64,000 nucleotides of DNA from Liolophura sinensis (GCF_032854445.1 NC_088295.1:16851385-16915384), one strand, 5' to 3'; shown: positions 45,610 to 56,580, counted from the first letter of the stretch. The notes: generated by a model not told the origin, from the letters alone. Made by a program: numbers and translations.

Positions 45610-45728
45610 ATGTCGTTATCACAGAAGGCTGCAGTGGAACTGGTGCAAAGGACGTTCGGGCTAAAGTTCGCAGATAGCACCTGCTGGTTCTCAAATATCA
45701 CAGTTTACCATGCCAACATGGTCCCGGG
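45610..45728 (+). CDS. Candidate first coding exon of an unknown gene
   Basis: ATG at 45610 opens 39 codons of well-mixed composition (starts 'MSLSQKAAVELVQRTFGLKF') and runs to CCCGG|GTAGGT, a good donor that leaves phase 2. Without splicing the frame stops at TAG two bases later, as is common when GTAG sits at a donor. The segment lies between the iPLA2 and small Maf genes on the plus strand. I do not recognise the protein and found no convincing second exon; joining it to the small Maf exon at 49909 does not keep that frame. Confidence 0.35.
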
Positions 45729-47440
45729 GTAGGTACTAAAACTTTAACCTGTGGAGCACTAGTCGGACTTCCATAAACAAAAAAAAAATATATATATATA
45801 TATATATAATCATAAGGGCTTAAATACAAAATTAGAAAAGCTGTTTTTTGTATTGATTTTGTCGAAAGATGTAGTCTTTTGGGGGGGAGGAGGTTGTTTT
45901 TTTTCACTCTCCACTTATTGCAAACAGATATCATTAATCATGACAATGCGGGAGGGGGCAGGGGGGCAAAATGCACACATATGCATGCAGTTCCTATTGA
46001 TTAAATATGTAGGCCTATTCCTGATTGAAAAGGGGTAGTCTGCGGAGTTGTTTTGAATGTAGGTTTGTAAATCAAAAACTGAATTAACGATGAATTAATG
46101 GGCTGTAGAATTCTTGTAAACTGAACTTCGCCTACCGGTACTCTAAAATATGGCGGACCCATGCACCAAATTTCATCCAAATTTCTGGCCACAGCTTTTT
46201 TGGTAAAGTTCCAAACTGACAGACAGAAGAGTCAGGAAATGATCAACATCGACAGAAAATTAAACGACATTCTTTACAGAGGTATAAATATATAGCTGCC
46301 ATTATTGACCTTGACACTTTTCAGCGGATTGGGGAAAGTACTGTTAGTGTCAATAGTGACAAATGATTTTAAAATTTCCACCATTAAAATGCAATTGATT
46401 GGTCTTAGCCGCCAGCTAATTAACCGTGCAGGAGGAGATGAGTTTTATCAGCGTGGAATTATAAACCATTGCTTTTAAATCATAATATATAGTGTATATT
46501 ACAAATGCACATATAATGATGCACATGAGGTAATACCATATTTATGTGATGTATATTGTTAGGTAATCTACCAGTATTTAAGTTTTATGTTAATCTGATC
46601 CATTTGGCTTGGAAAATCAAATTAAATACATGAACTAGTTTACCCTGGTCCCCCGGTTGGGGGGGGGGGGTGGATTAAAACAAGTCTGCCTGACACATGT
46701 AGTGCTAATGTTCACAGAAATGATATACCGGTACCATGTATTTGCCATGTCATATATTTGTGATCCAAGTAGTATGTCGTCTAACGTTACAGTTCAACTA
46801 TAATAAATCACTACACGTAAAGGTACGGGCCCTATAGATTTAATATGTTATTATTATCTCCGATTATACTCCATCAAATTCCACATCCTTATTATATGCT
46901 GTATCATGTGACCTAACGACTGAATCAACATGCAGTACATGTATACTTGTTTATCGACCATCGCATGTAGAAGGATTGACATGTGCAGACACATTCCTTC
47001 AAGATATGTCTACACAGATGTCTGTAGGCTAGCTTGTATGCCAATGTAGGTTTAATTTCTAGAGTATCATATGCCTGAAGGCACGTTTTTCATTAATTAC
47101 ATGCACATGTATCTTCTTACAGGACAATTCAGAAATCACAAGCAACAATTCCAAATATACGCGTACAAAGGTATAATTTAATACTAGTGAAATGGAATAA
47201 AACATAGCCCCACAGAGCTGGAATAAATCATGTTTGTTTCGTTAGTTTCCATTATGTTCGTATCCTCCTTTGATCCACATTTTTATAGTTCCCGGTTGAT
47301 TTGACCTTGTCCTCAGTGGGTGTGGAATGTTGTTACGAAGCCGTCACGCGCTGACCTATTTATAAACATAAACAAGCAGCTTATTTTGCGTCGTAGGTAT
47401 TTCATGAGATTTCCTGCTAATCGAGACAAGACGTTGGCAA
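45729..47440. other. Intergenic with TA and G-rich tracts
   Basis: Holds a short (TA)n run at 45789-45808, G-rich tracts at about 45880-45892 and 45950-45967, and CCCCCGG followed by a run of eleven G at about 46650-46672, which can pair in part. No exon is supported. Confidence 0.5.
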
Positions 47441-47441
47441 C

Positions 47442-47449
47442 TGACGTAA
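47442..47449 (+). promoter_or_regulatory. CRE/ATF-like site TGACGTAA
   Basis: One base from the palindromic CRE TGACGTCA and a match to the ATF/C-EBP composite form. It lies 85 bp before the first antioxidant-response element and about 570 bp before the small Maf start codon. Function is inferred only from position and motif. Confidence 0.35.
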
Positions 47450-47526
47450 TTTCTGGAGAACGACGCTTTGTCAGTTGATCTATTTTTAGAATTTTATCAC
47501 CTGTCATCCCATACAGGTGGACAACG

Positions 47527-47537
47527 AGCTGAGTCAT
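47527..47537 (-). promoter_or_regulatory. Antioxidant-response / CNC-small Maf element 1
   Basis: Plus-strand AGCTGAGTCAT. Its complement ATGACTCAGCT matches the ARE core RTGACNNNGC exactly and contains the full AP-1-like TGAGTCA core. It lies about 480 bp upstream of the small Maf start codon and 36 bp from a second, better copy. Confidence 0.6.
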
Positions 47538-47562
47538 CAAATTTGGTGTCAATGGGTACAAA

Positions 47563-47573
47563 TGCTGAGTCAT
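47563..47573 (-). promoter_or_regulatory. Antioxidant-response / NF-E2 element 2
   Basis: Plus-strand TGCTGAGTCAT is the classical NF-E2/MARE-type site. The complement ATGACTCAGCA is a perfect RTGACNNNGC ARE. In vertebrates CNC-small Maf heterodimers bind this site, and small Maf genes are themselves controlled through such elements. Here it sits about 450 bp upstream of a small Maf gene. Confidence 0.65.
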
Positions 47574-47609
47574 CAACTTTTGAGTTCCGCGCCATCTGGC
47601 TTTTAGTGA

Positions 47610-47625
47610 GTGCGTAAAAACGCAC
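47610..47625. repeat. Short inverted repeat GTGCGT-AAAA-ACGCAC
   Basis: Perfect 6-bp stem around an AAAA loop, 37 bp downstream of the second ARE. Either a small hairpin or a palindromic binding site. Confidence 0.5.
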
Positions 47626-48010
47626 AGTATGCTTGTAAACAACAACGCAGTTGCTCTGATCAGGATCCAACACAATGGTCAATCAGAGTTCCTGGTAAAT
47701 TGTGGACGTCGTTACCAGCTGAAGTTATTGTGACTTATTCAAAGCACTGCTGATCCTTGTTAGAGGGACTAGCTGATTTTTCTGACGACCACATAGATAC
47801 GGGCTTTGTTTTCATCCCGGATCCCTGTCACAGTGGTTGGTTAAGTGGTCGACATTTCGCAGAACCAACCAGCGTGCTGACCGATTTCTGACTTACATCA
47901 CACTTATTGCTGTCTGTCGGACGCTGGCGTCGCATAGAGGTGTTCCACCACAAAGACGTACCAGGACTGTATGATGAACTGTTAGAGTGTTTAATGCTCA
48001 GTCAGCTTGT

Positions 48011-48022
48011 ATGTCAAGATGA
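48011..48022 (+). promoter_or_regulatory. Three-codon upstream ORF overlapping the small Maf start
   Basis: ATG TCA AGA TGA: its stop codon overlaps the proposed start codon in the form ATGA. If present in the mRNA, translation of the main frame would need reinitiation or leaky scanning. Directly upstream (47995-48007) is TGCTCAGTCAGCT, an imperfect MARE whose complement fits TGACNNNGC. Confidence 0.45.
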
Positions 48023-50343
48023 GTAAAAAGGTGAGTAAATTTTGTAACACAGGAGTAGAGCGATATCACCAAACGTAATTCTAGCGCTGTAACAAAGAAG
48101 CTTCTCAACAGGATATAGAGACAATGGTTGTACTGCTGTGAATTGCCATTACTGTATTAATTGTATGAATTAAATTACACTGGACAGTTAGAAGCTTGTG
48201 TTTCTGAATACATTGATTAAGACAGATTATACATGTACCTATTAGATTATAACTATTACTAAAACTTTAACTATAGATTTTTTTTTTTACTCTGGCAATG
48301 TTTTAATTGGAAAATTTTGTAACTTATTTATACTTTAATTTACATTTTACTGAATGCTACAAACTTTGATGTAACTGCCGTTTAAGTCATTTATATATGG
48401 CTGTAATACATTTTTAATGAATCAGTTTTATGTAATTGAGTGCATTTATGAGAACAGTGTAAGTTTCAGTGCCATAAATGAATTGATAGTTTTCAGTAGT
48501 TATCTTTAGTTAGTTATAACTGAGTGTGTTGTGAAAGGTTTGATTATTGATGAAGTCTGCATCATCCTGACTTATCAGTGGATATAAATACTGAAGCTCT
48601 CAAGCTTGCTTAAGGTATTGCAATATTTGAGTCATTTGGCATTTTTCCAACAAAATCTAGGAGTTAATGAAATATGTTTTCAGTATAATTCCACATATTT
48701 ATCAGGACAGGTTTTTTATGCCTGATTGAAAGATTTCCCTTGTTTTTATGATTTTTTTTTATCAATACAAGTTAGTTATGTGAGAACTATTATGTAGCAC
48801 AGACTGAAGCTGTGAATTCACAAGACCAAAGCACATGAAGACAAGTCACATGTTGAGGATGAATCAGCCAAATTGATAGCCTCCTGCTCTGTTGTAGATT
48901 TAGAGTGCAGGGAAATAGTCTTCTTACAGCCTGTACAGGGACCAGGAAACATCAGCAGGTTTTTGCTGAGTCACTCTGTCTTAGCTCTACACTGCTCAGA
49001 AATACATGCAATTTCAGAATTACGATTGTGTTGAATTCTTTGTTCCAAGGTTTTTTTTACTGTTTCAGGGAAGTTTCCAACAAAATTCTTTTGTATGAAA
49101 AATATATGTAGATTTTTTCTTTTTGGGGATTTTTTTTGTGGATATGTATAGTTTTTGGTCTCCCATTTTTGTCTAATTTTTTTCTAATGCTTTAAGGCAA
49201 CATCAATTACATTTAATGTTTTTCGCACAAGCCAACACTAAAAAGCTGAAAAGGGAATAAAAATAAATCTGAAAATCCATCTTTTTGCTTTGTCGTACCT
49301 TGAGGTTTTTATGAATTTCCTATTTTTCATGTCTTTCTGCTCCTTTAAATATGTCTTCAAGAGGAATAATTGCTCCGATACTCTGCATTTTCAACAAATT
49401 CAAAAATGTTCAAGTTTTTTTTTATTTTTATATCCCCCTATGACATTTAAAAAAGATTTATTCTGCCTGCAGAACAACAAGTTAATTGGTAATTGAATTT
49501 AATTCAGGTACACATACATGCGACTATGCAAGGTATTTTTTAGAAGTACAGCAGCTATTATGAAATTGTTTGCTGTCAGAAGCATTCAAAATAATGAAAC
49601 TAAATGCACATTTTATGGCTGTCCGCAAATGGTTGTGTGTGTTATGATCTGTCATTTGAGAATGCAGATTATATAATGACAATTCAGATCTGTAGATTTG
49701 AGAACGACATTGAACTTAATTTTGGACAATATGGACCTTTTAATATTGAACTTGTAAAACCACAGAAGTGAGACAAGTAAATTTTAATTTTATTTGTTAA
49801 CTTATGTATTTATTTATTTATTTTTATTCATCTGTATCTTTTTATTTTTGATGTTCAGTTGTACTATTTCCAGGATTCCATATTTATTTCTCAATTTTTA
49901 TGTTTCAGATATTTTTATCCTATGCCAAATCAGAGAGTGCACGTGCACTTGCTCGCCTGTCAGATGATGAACTGGTTGCTCTTTCTGTGAAAGACTTGAA
50001 CAAAATGTTAAAGGGCATGTCACGTGATGAGGTTGCTAAACTCAAACAAAGGAGACGCACTCTCAAAAACAGAGGCTATGCTGCAAACTGTCGCGAGAAA
50101 CGAATTTCTCAGAAAGAAGAGTTAGAAATTGAGAAGGAAAAGTTACGTGCTGAGGTGGACAGACTTCAAAGAGAAAATGATGTTGTCAAAATGGAACTAA
50201 GTGCTTTAAGAAACAAGTTTTCTGCTCTTCAGAAATTTGCAGATTCCAATAAAATTCCTGTTATTCAAGTGCCAACGGTTATTAAGCGAGAGTCCAGAGA
50301 GGAAATGTGCCGAGCTCAGGCAGAGTCAACGCGATATGTGTAG
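48019..50343 (+). CDS. Small Maf bZIP transcription factor (two coding exons)
   Basis: Exons are 48019-48030 (four codons, AAG|GTGAGT) and 49909-50343 (acceptor GTTTCAG, stop TAG), 148 codons in all. Small Mafs form dimers, alone or with CNC factors such as Nrf2, and bind MARE/ARE sites in the nucleus. The protein has the extended homology region from about residue 22 ('[17 protein letters not shown]'), the Maf hallmark basic region '[17 protein letters not shown]' with Tyr in place of the usual Ala, then a leucine zipper to about residue 115 and a short tail. The large Maf activation domain is absent and the length fits small Mafs (about 150-160). Exon 2 has no Met before the homology region, so an upstream start is needed; exon 1 supplies one in phase, but such a tiny exon is less certain. 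Orthology to MafF, MafG or MafK individually cannot be stated. Confidence 0.9.
48031..49908 (+). other. Intron of the small Maf gene
   Basis: AT-rich, beginning GTGAGT and ending with a T-rich tract and TTTCAG. It holds a (TTTA)n stretch near 49806-49826 and no recognisable element. Confidence 0.75.
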
Positions 50344-50524
50344 GCCAGGTTCGTCCAGCTTTGTCAGTGACAGGATAAAGGATGGCTGGATTGAATATTC
50401 CATGAACTTGAAGACAGTATGATGTGTGAACGTGAACTCTATGCTGGACATGGGAAACGAGTGAATCTTGTATGAATATGAGTGGGTAATAAGGTGATTC
50501 CTGCAATGTACATTGTTCAAATCA

Positions 50525-50530
50525 AATAAA
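50525..50530 (+). terminator. Polyadenylation signal AATAAA, small Maf gene
   Basis: First AATAAA after the stop codon, 182 bp downstream. A second AATAAA lies near 50883. Confidence 0.5.
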
Positions 50531-51485
50531 TTAAATGCATAGTTATGACTGATACATTAGAGACCTGTGTAAGTACATGTATCTATCCAGCTTCACAGAT
50601 TAAGGATATTTAATAGCTATGGGTATATATAGCTTTTTGTACATAAGAGAAAAAAAATTTTTTTACAAAGATTCCCAATCATTTAAAACATAATTTCTTT
50701 CTCATTCAATTTGGACATTCAGTTTATTTCTGTTAATAGGTTTATTAAACTTAAGTCATTCACTTTTGTTGAAGTTCTTCAGTATAATGCTGTTAGATAT
50801 GTTCTATGAAAATTGAATATACCAGGAAAAGTGGGAAGCAATTATGCTGATGTAAGTAGGTCCTTACACTGATAAAATGTGAAATAAATACAAGGTCCGA
50901 ACGTACAGTTGCGTTGCACTCTTGACTGGATCTTTCTTCATATTGTGAATTAAATTTATTACTCATTACTGATCATTTCTGTTTTATGCTTCCTGCAATG
51001 GACTGATAATTTTGCATGAAAGCGAATGGCTTTGTGCATGAATTCGATGTAAAACCCAGTCAAGACCACAGATCTTTCCTGAGCATCCATACCATAATTA
51101 CATTGTGTACTTAATATTTTCAATATTTTCATATATTAAGGCAACATATATTTCCTTTGGTACATGTCATACATCAGATTTAGTTGCATATATCAGATGC
51201 ATGTTGTTGGGACAATATAAGCACAGACGTCATTATTGTTTACAAACATGATATCACAGTGTTTGCTACCAAGTAGGATGTGTAGAAATAGCCATTTCCT
51301 TTTTGTTGATACATGTGCCATGTTTTCTCTGACACGCATGTGCACTGAATATGTTGAATTAAGTTTGCGTAATTGTAACAAAATTAATAGGCAGTCTAAT
51401 TTTGCATGGCATGCAGGTTATTTAGCTGTCCACCTCTGTTTCTGACTGCTTTTCCCCCTTTTATCCACCTGCTATTCCTCAATGT

Positions 51486-51725
51486 AACCATATCTCCTCT
51501 GTGAAGGCAGGAGACCTGGGATCAAACCTGTGTTCATACCAATTGCACTTGCTGATGCCTCGCTTGGTGTCAGCGGTAAGGTTAGAGCAAGTAAACATGA
51601 CTGGTTGGCCTGGTGTCAGTATAATTTGACTGGGTGGGGTGTCGCGCCACAAGATGTACGCAAGCGTAATAATGACTCCTGGTCATATGACTGAAAAACT
51701 GTGTACGACATTAAACCCCAAGCAT
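51486..51725 (+). mobile_element. Second type of tRNA-related SINE
   Basis: A B-box-like 'gggatcaaacctgtg' near the start, a middle with 'ggcctggtgtcagtataatt' and 'gactgggtggggtgtcgcgc', then 'atgactgaaaaactgtgtac' and 'gacattaaaccccaa' at the end, before a CATA-rich tail. Different from the common SINE, but of a kind familiar in bivalve and gastropod DNA; the family name is not known to me. Confidence 0.5.
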
Positions 51726-51734
51726 ACATATATA

Positions 51735-53215
51735 CCTCTCCTTTGATCTGCCTCCTTTCTATCCACCTGTCAATAGATCCAACTGTCTCAGTGTCCACAT
51801 GCCTGTCCCTAAAAATCCGACAAGCATGTGCAATGATCTATATACACACCACTTGTGAACAAACCTCTGATCCCCTCGCTTGTGTCCACTCATCACTATG
51901 TAGTTATACACAGTTGTCTCCACCCATAGGTAGATCTGCCTGTCTACACACCTTGCCCACCCATCACTAGATTCACCCATCCACACACCCCTCTCACCAC
52001 CCATAAATAGATCGTCTATCTACACACCCATCACCCCACCCATCAGTAGATCCACCCATCCACACATCCATCTTTCCACCCCTAAATCTGCCAGTCTACA
52101 CACCCTGTCCACCCATCAATAGATCCACCTATCTACACATCCATGTGATGGAGGCTCAAGTGGTTAATGCTGTAGTGCAGCGTAATGACCTAGGACCCTC
52201 TGGCCAATGAGTTTGCTGTGAGTTCAAGTCCAGCTCATGATAGCTTCTTCTGCGGTCGTACGTGGGAAGGTCTGGCAGCAACCTGCGGATGGTTGTATGT
52301 TTACCCCGGTCTCTGCCCTGTATCCTCCCACCATAACTCCGGTCACTGTTGTATAAGTAAAATATTCTTGAGTATGGCATGAAACACCAATCAGATAAAT
52401 AATAAATAAATAAATACCCATCTGTTCACCAGTGATTAGATCACCATCTATATATCTAACTGTCCACACTTAAATAGATTCACCTATCTACACAGCCAAC
52501 GATAGATTTACTAGCTATCTACACGCCCATCTGTCCACCCATCAATATATCAACTAGATATCTACACTCCCTTTTGTCCACCCGTAAACAGATCCACTAG
52601 CTCTCTGCACGTTCATCTGTCCACACATCAGGAAATCTACCTAGCTACACACCCATCTGTCCACACATCAGTAAATCTACCTATGTACACACCCATCTGT
52701 CCACCCATCAATAGATCCAGTAGATATCTGCGCTCCCTTGTATCCACCCATAAATAGATCCGCTAGCTATCAGTGTACACATCAGTAGATCCACTAGTTA
52801 TCTACACAAGCATCTGTCCATCCATAAGTGATCCACTAGCTATCTACACACCCAACTGTCCACCCATCAATAAATCCACTAGCTATCTACACACTCATCT
52901 GTCCACCCACCAATAAATCCACCTATCTACACACCCATCTGTCCACCCATTAATATATCCACTAGCTATCTGTCCACACATAAATAGATCCACTAGTTAT
53001 CCGCACACTCAACTGTCCACCCATCAATAAATCTACCTATCGACACAACCATCTGTCCATCAACTAATAGATCCACCTATCTACACACCCATCTACCCAT
53101 CCATCAAAAGATCAACTTACCGACACCTGTCTCCACCCGTAAATACATCTATCTACCTTCACACCCATCTCTTCGCCCATCAATAGATCCACTTTCAACT
53201 CACCCGTCATTTTCA
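51735..53215. repeat. Degenerate minisatellite, about 45-bp unit, split by a SINE
   Basis: Units built from 'atctacacacccatctgtcc' and 'acccatcaatagatccacta' occur some 25-30 times with much variation. The array lies downstream of the small Maf gene. The SINE at 52147-52418 interrupts it, and the array resumes directly after the SINE tail. Confidence 0.9.
52147..52418 (+). mobile_element. Full-length SINE in plus orientation
   Basis: Complete element: tRNA-like head with A box ('ggaggctcaagtggttaatg') and B box ('gtgagttcaagtccagc'), central domain ('acgtgggaaggtctggcag', 'tcctcccaccataac'), tail 'gtatggcatgaaacaccaat' and an (AAATA)n end. The B box is close to GGTTCRANNCC, supporting RNA polymerase III origin. 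Confidence 0.9.
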
Positions 53216-53227
53216 GAGCCCGGTTAC

Positions 53228-53297
53228 TGTCTATTAAAATGTTGACCGCCGTTGTATAAGTGAAATATTCTTGAGTACAGCGTCAGACACCAAATAA
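53228..53297 (+). mobile_element. SINE tail fragment
   Basis: 'gccgttgtataagtgaaata' followed by 'ttcttgagtacagcgtcaga' matches the SINE tail closely; the rest is missing. Confidence 0.75.
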
Positions 53298-53764
53298 TTA
53301 CTGATCCCTGTGAGCAACCTTAAATAGATCCTCATATCTACCCATCTTGTATGAATTATGGAGTGTAATGTTCATGTCATTTGATACGCATTCTTTGAGA
53401 AAGAGGATTTCAACAGGTTTATAACGCACAATTAGAGTATGGGAAAGAACATTTTTAACCAGCTAGTCTACGGTATACATATACTGCTGTAGATGCTTGT
53501 CAATTTTGAGAATGGTTAACTTGTGATGTAAAGCCTTTATACACTGTGCAAACTATTGAGATGTTAGATTCCATGAACGTCTCCGATCAGAAATACTGAA
53601 ACTTCAAAAACGTGCGTATTTTCCCCACAAACGATACCGTGTACAAAGGCAAGAATTCAGTGTTACTGACAGCGGTTGATCCAAGACTTGAAAGAGTATA
53701 GATGTAAGCTGACAAAAAGTCATCAGTGTGCTTGTACTTGCAAAGATATTAGTATTAGACTTCA

Positions 53765-54180
53765 CTGATTGGCGGTTATACCGTACTGATCTAAGAATAT
53801 TTTATTCATTTGATGACAGTCAGTCTTATGGGTTGTGGAAATCAAAGTGCCCTGAAGTCACTGACGAACTTTTGACTCAGAGCTGTTGAACCACGGAACG
53901 ATTGGTTGGAAGGAAGGACACAAAGAAAACAACCTTTCCAGTTGGATCACATTTTGGGTTAAAACTCAAATTAAAATCGACGTCTATACATTTAACCAAG
54001 CAAAGGAAATTCGATTGGTTCGATCTACAACAATTTCTACATTTGCCGAATGTGGAGATAGCTGTAGTAACAATGAATGAATTTGATTTTGGCTTAACTC
54101 CGCATCGGCAATGTTTCAGCCATATTATGGCAACTAGCCACGATGGATGTTTCATGAAGATTCCAGTACGGGTTGGTAAA
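53765..54180. mobile_element. Old interspersed-repeat remnants
   Basis: At 53765-53870, a diverged SINE tail in minus orientation ('gattggcggttataccgtac', 'ctaagaatatttt'). At about 54085-54140, 'ttggcttaactccgcatcgg' and 'caatgtttcagccatattat' resemble another molluscan SINE tail. Overlapping ORFs of 106 and 115 codons on opposite strands have no family features and are probably chance. Confidence 0.35.
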
Positions 54181-54249
54181 TTCCCAACTTGTAGCACATT
54201 TCATCTGAAGATGTGCAAACAGAATTCAATAGAGGCTCTTGACACTTAA

Positions 54250-55740
54250 TACTTTTGAATTGTGAAACAATATAGTGTGTAATAAGGAAAATATGTGACT
54301 AGAATGAACATTGCTATTGGGCATTTTCGTTCACAGTAAGGTTTTCACATGTTAACATTGTTGATATAGGCCAGTATATACCTTCCTCCTTCCCTTATTA
54401 AAATATACACCACCAAAGTATACGCTCACGAACTTGTACAGTGTATTGTTGGGATAGTGTTGTTTACGGTCTAGCATTCTAGACTTCCTCTCTGTATAAC
54501 TACGTAGCCAAGGGCAGTATGTTCGAATTCAGCTTTAGCTGGTATCTATGGAAGTATATGTCTGACTCAGGTAACTAGTGAAGTTCTGCGGTTTCCTGCA
54601 GCCATGTAAGAGAGGTATTGCTGTGTTCAGTGCCTTCCAAGTCCGTGCAAAGATTGTGTATAATGTGTGATATATCGCCGAATATCTTAATGGACACGTA
54701 GGACGACACTCCATGAAACCAGGATGTTTGAACGGCAAATTATACGAGCGAGTTTTTGTGTATGAAATGAATAACTGCTTCGCTGTAGGCTATGAGTATA
54801 TCGGTTTACGTATATTGGCATTCATTTTTCTCTTGTTGAATATAAACGACAGAAGGGATCATACTTGACGAACAAGAGAATTTGTTCAAAGAATATGCTT
54901 GCGATATTATGCATTCATGCGGTTGTTTTTATATTCGCCCAAAACTGCACGGATTTATGCTTTGTAACATCCGGTTATTTTTCAATATATGACGTTCATC
55001 TCTCTGTACAATTAAACAGTATCAGTTTACAGAGCTGTGTGTAATGGTATAGGACAAGAAAGTCTTATAAATAAATGAAATAATAATATACGCGGCAGCT
55101 TTCAAAATCTAGAATAGGTGACCCGCATGAATAAACTGCGCCGTCATCTGTTCATTCGTACGTACACTTTAATGTTTTCCTTACAGTAGCAGGCATGCTA
55201 TAGGAGAGCAGAGGTGCTTATAGAAAGTGTATAGCTCTGGGATGTCATCGGGTATTCCCCTTGGAATGTGTATTCATTTCAAATGACACAACTGTTCATT
55301 GGGGTATAAAGAGAGGGCCAGTTTACAGCGCAAGTGCCGATCGCCTAGGTTCGCTTTGGGTCACTGCTACCACTAGACAAGCTTGGCCTTTCAGCCTGAG
55401 CGACACATATTGGCTAGTTTAGCCTTAGTGGTACTATTTAATCAGCATTAATAAAATTGTTTCAGGTGATTGGTAAAAATATGCTGTGCATACCTTAGAA
55501 TGCGTGTATATAAAATATTATTAGAATGTAACAAACTCTGAGACTTTGAGAGTTTCTGTTTTCTCAGCAAAGTGACCCCAGTGACCTCGGCGTTGTTCAA
55601 GTGTTCAAAAATATATGTGCACACACCAAATGACCCGTAGTCGTCATTGGAACGAAGAATTGTTAAGTACAACGTTAAAACCCCAAGCCCTGAACGAAGA
55701 GCCTGTATAATTAAGAATCCGACATAAGCGTTAAAAACCA
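54250..55740. other. Intergenic, no gene seen
   Basis: AT-rich with no supported exon. A TATAAA at 55305-55310 in 'ggggtataaagagaggg' is promoter-like, but nothing recognisable lies downstream. A 'cgttaaaaccccaa' motif near 55672 may be a remnant SINE tail. Confidence 0.4.
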
Positions 55741-55845
55741 CGGAGGAGTCAGTGGCGGAGTTGTTAACGCGCTTGCTTTTCTATCGCTCGGACACGCGAG
55801 GCAGGTCTCGGTTTAAACCCAGCCTTGGACAGGGAATTTGCATAT
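55741..55845 (+). mobile_element. tRNA-like SINE head
   Basis: 'gtcagtggcggagttgttaa' with 'cgcgcttgc' resembles an A box and anticodon arm, and 'ggtctcggtttaaacccagc' resembles a B box and T arm. It does not fold as an intact tRNA and continues into unrelated AT-rich DNA, so it is called a SINE head rather than a tRNA gene. Confidence 0.45.
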
Positions 55846-56199
55846 AGATTGTCCCGCTTTCACTGTTCTTGACAGAGACTTAAATTTCAGACAGTAAGCA
55901 TTCAATAACTCTCGTGTGATCGTTCTCACTTTTCTTTCACCAAAACGTGTTCCTATCTATAGCACTGTATTTAGGCCTGTATGTCACATGTTGGAAAGTT
56001 CGTCAGTGACTATACGCTGGCCTGTTAGTGCCATTCGAAATTTTTAATATTTTTTAATGATTTACCGTGGTTCAAGGTTTATCTAATGAAAGTTTATTAT
56101 TAGGAACAAAAAAATTAAAGTTTATGGGAAAACAGAATTAACGCAAACACAAATATATTTTGGACGAAATTGATAAATTCCGCTATAAACTTTGAATAA

Positions 56200-56580
56200 C
56201 AGTGGAAAAACGATTTCTCCGCGGTGAAGACCCACTTGACATTAAGCCTCAATCTGAAATATTAGAGTCAGGAAGCGTATCCTCGTCTGATCAAAGATGT
56301 CGAATATCTCAGATCGAGACTGAGCGACGCGTGGGTTTCCACTGCGGGAAAAATATTTCCACCGAGGAGAAAAGGTTTACCGCAGATAAGACGTTTGTAC
56401 CGCGGAAAAAGCGTCCACCCCAGAGAACAGTTTTTCACCGAGGAGAACAGATTTCCACCGTGGAGAAAACGTTTCCAGCGCGGAGAAAATGTTAACATCG
56501 CGTAAAAAACGTTTTCACCGCGAAGAAAACGTTTCCACCTCGGAGAAAAGGTGTACACGGCGGATAAAACGTTTCCACGG
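56200..56580. repeat. 24-bp minisatellite, about 11-13 units
   Basis: The unit 'accgcggagaaaacgtttcc' plus four bases recurs with substitutions from about 56330 to 56575; weaker copies start near 56205. The period equals eight codons, so long ORFs appear on both strands (97 codons plus, 96 codons minus). It has more CpG than its surroundings. Confidence 0.9.

Noticed and set aside
47313-47675. Minus-strand ORF of 120 codons upstream of small Maf
   Set aside because: No family features, unusual composition, and it covers the region holding the response elements; no splice support.
53886-54249. Overlapping ORFs of 106 and 115 codons on opposite strands
   Set aside because: No recognisable domain, and part of the sequence resembles an interspersed repeat tail.
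55741-55845. tRNA gene
   Set aside because: A- and B-box-like segments are present, but no cloverleaf with a paired acceptor stem can be drawn; called a SINE head.
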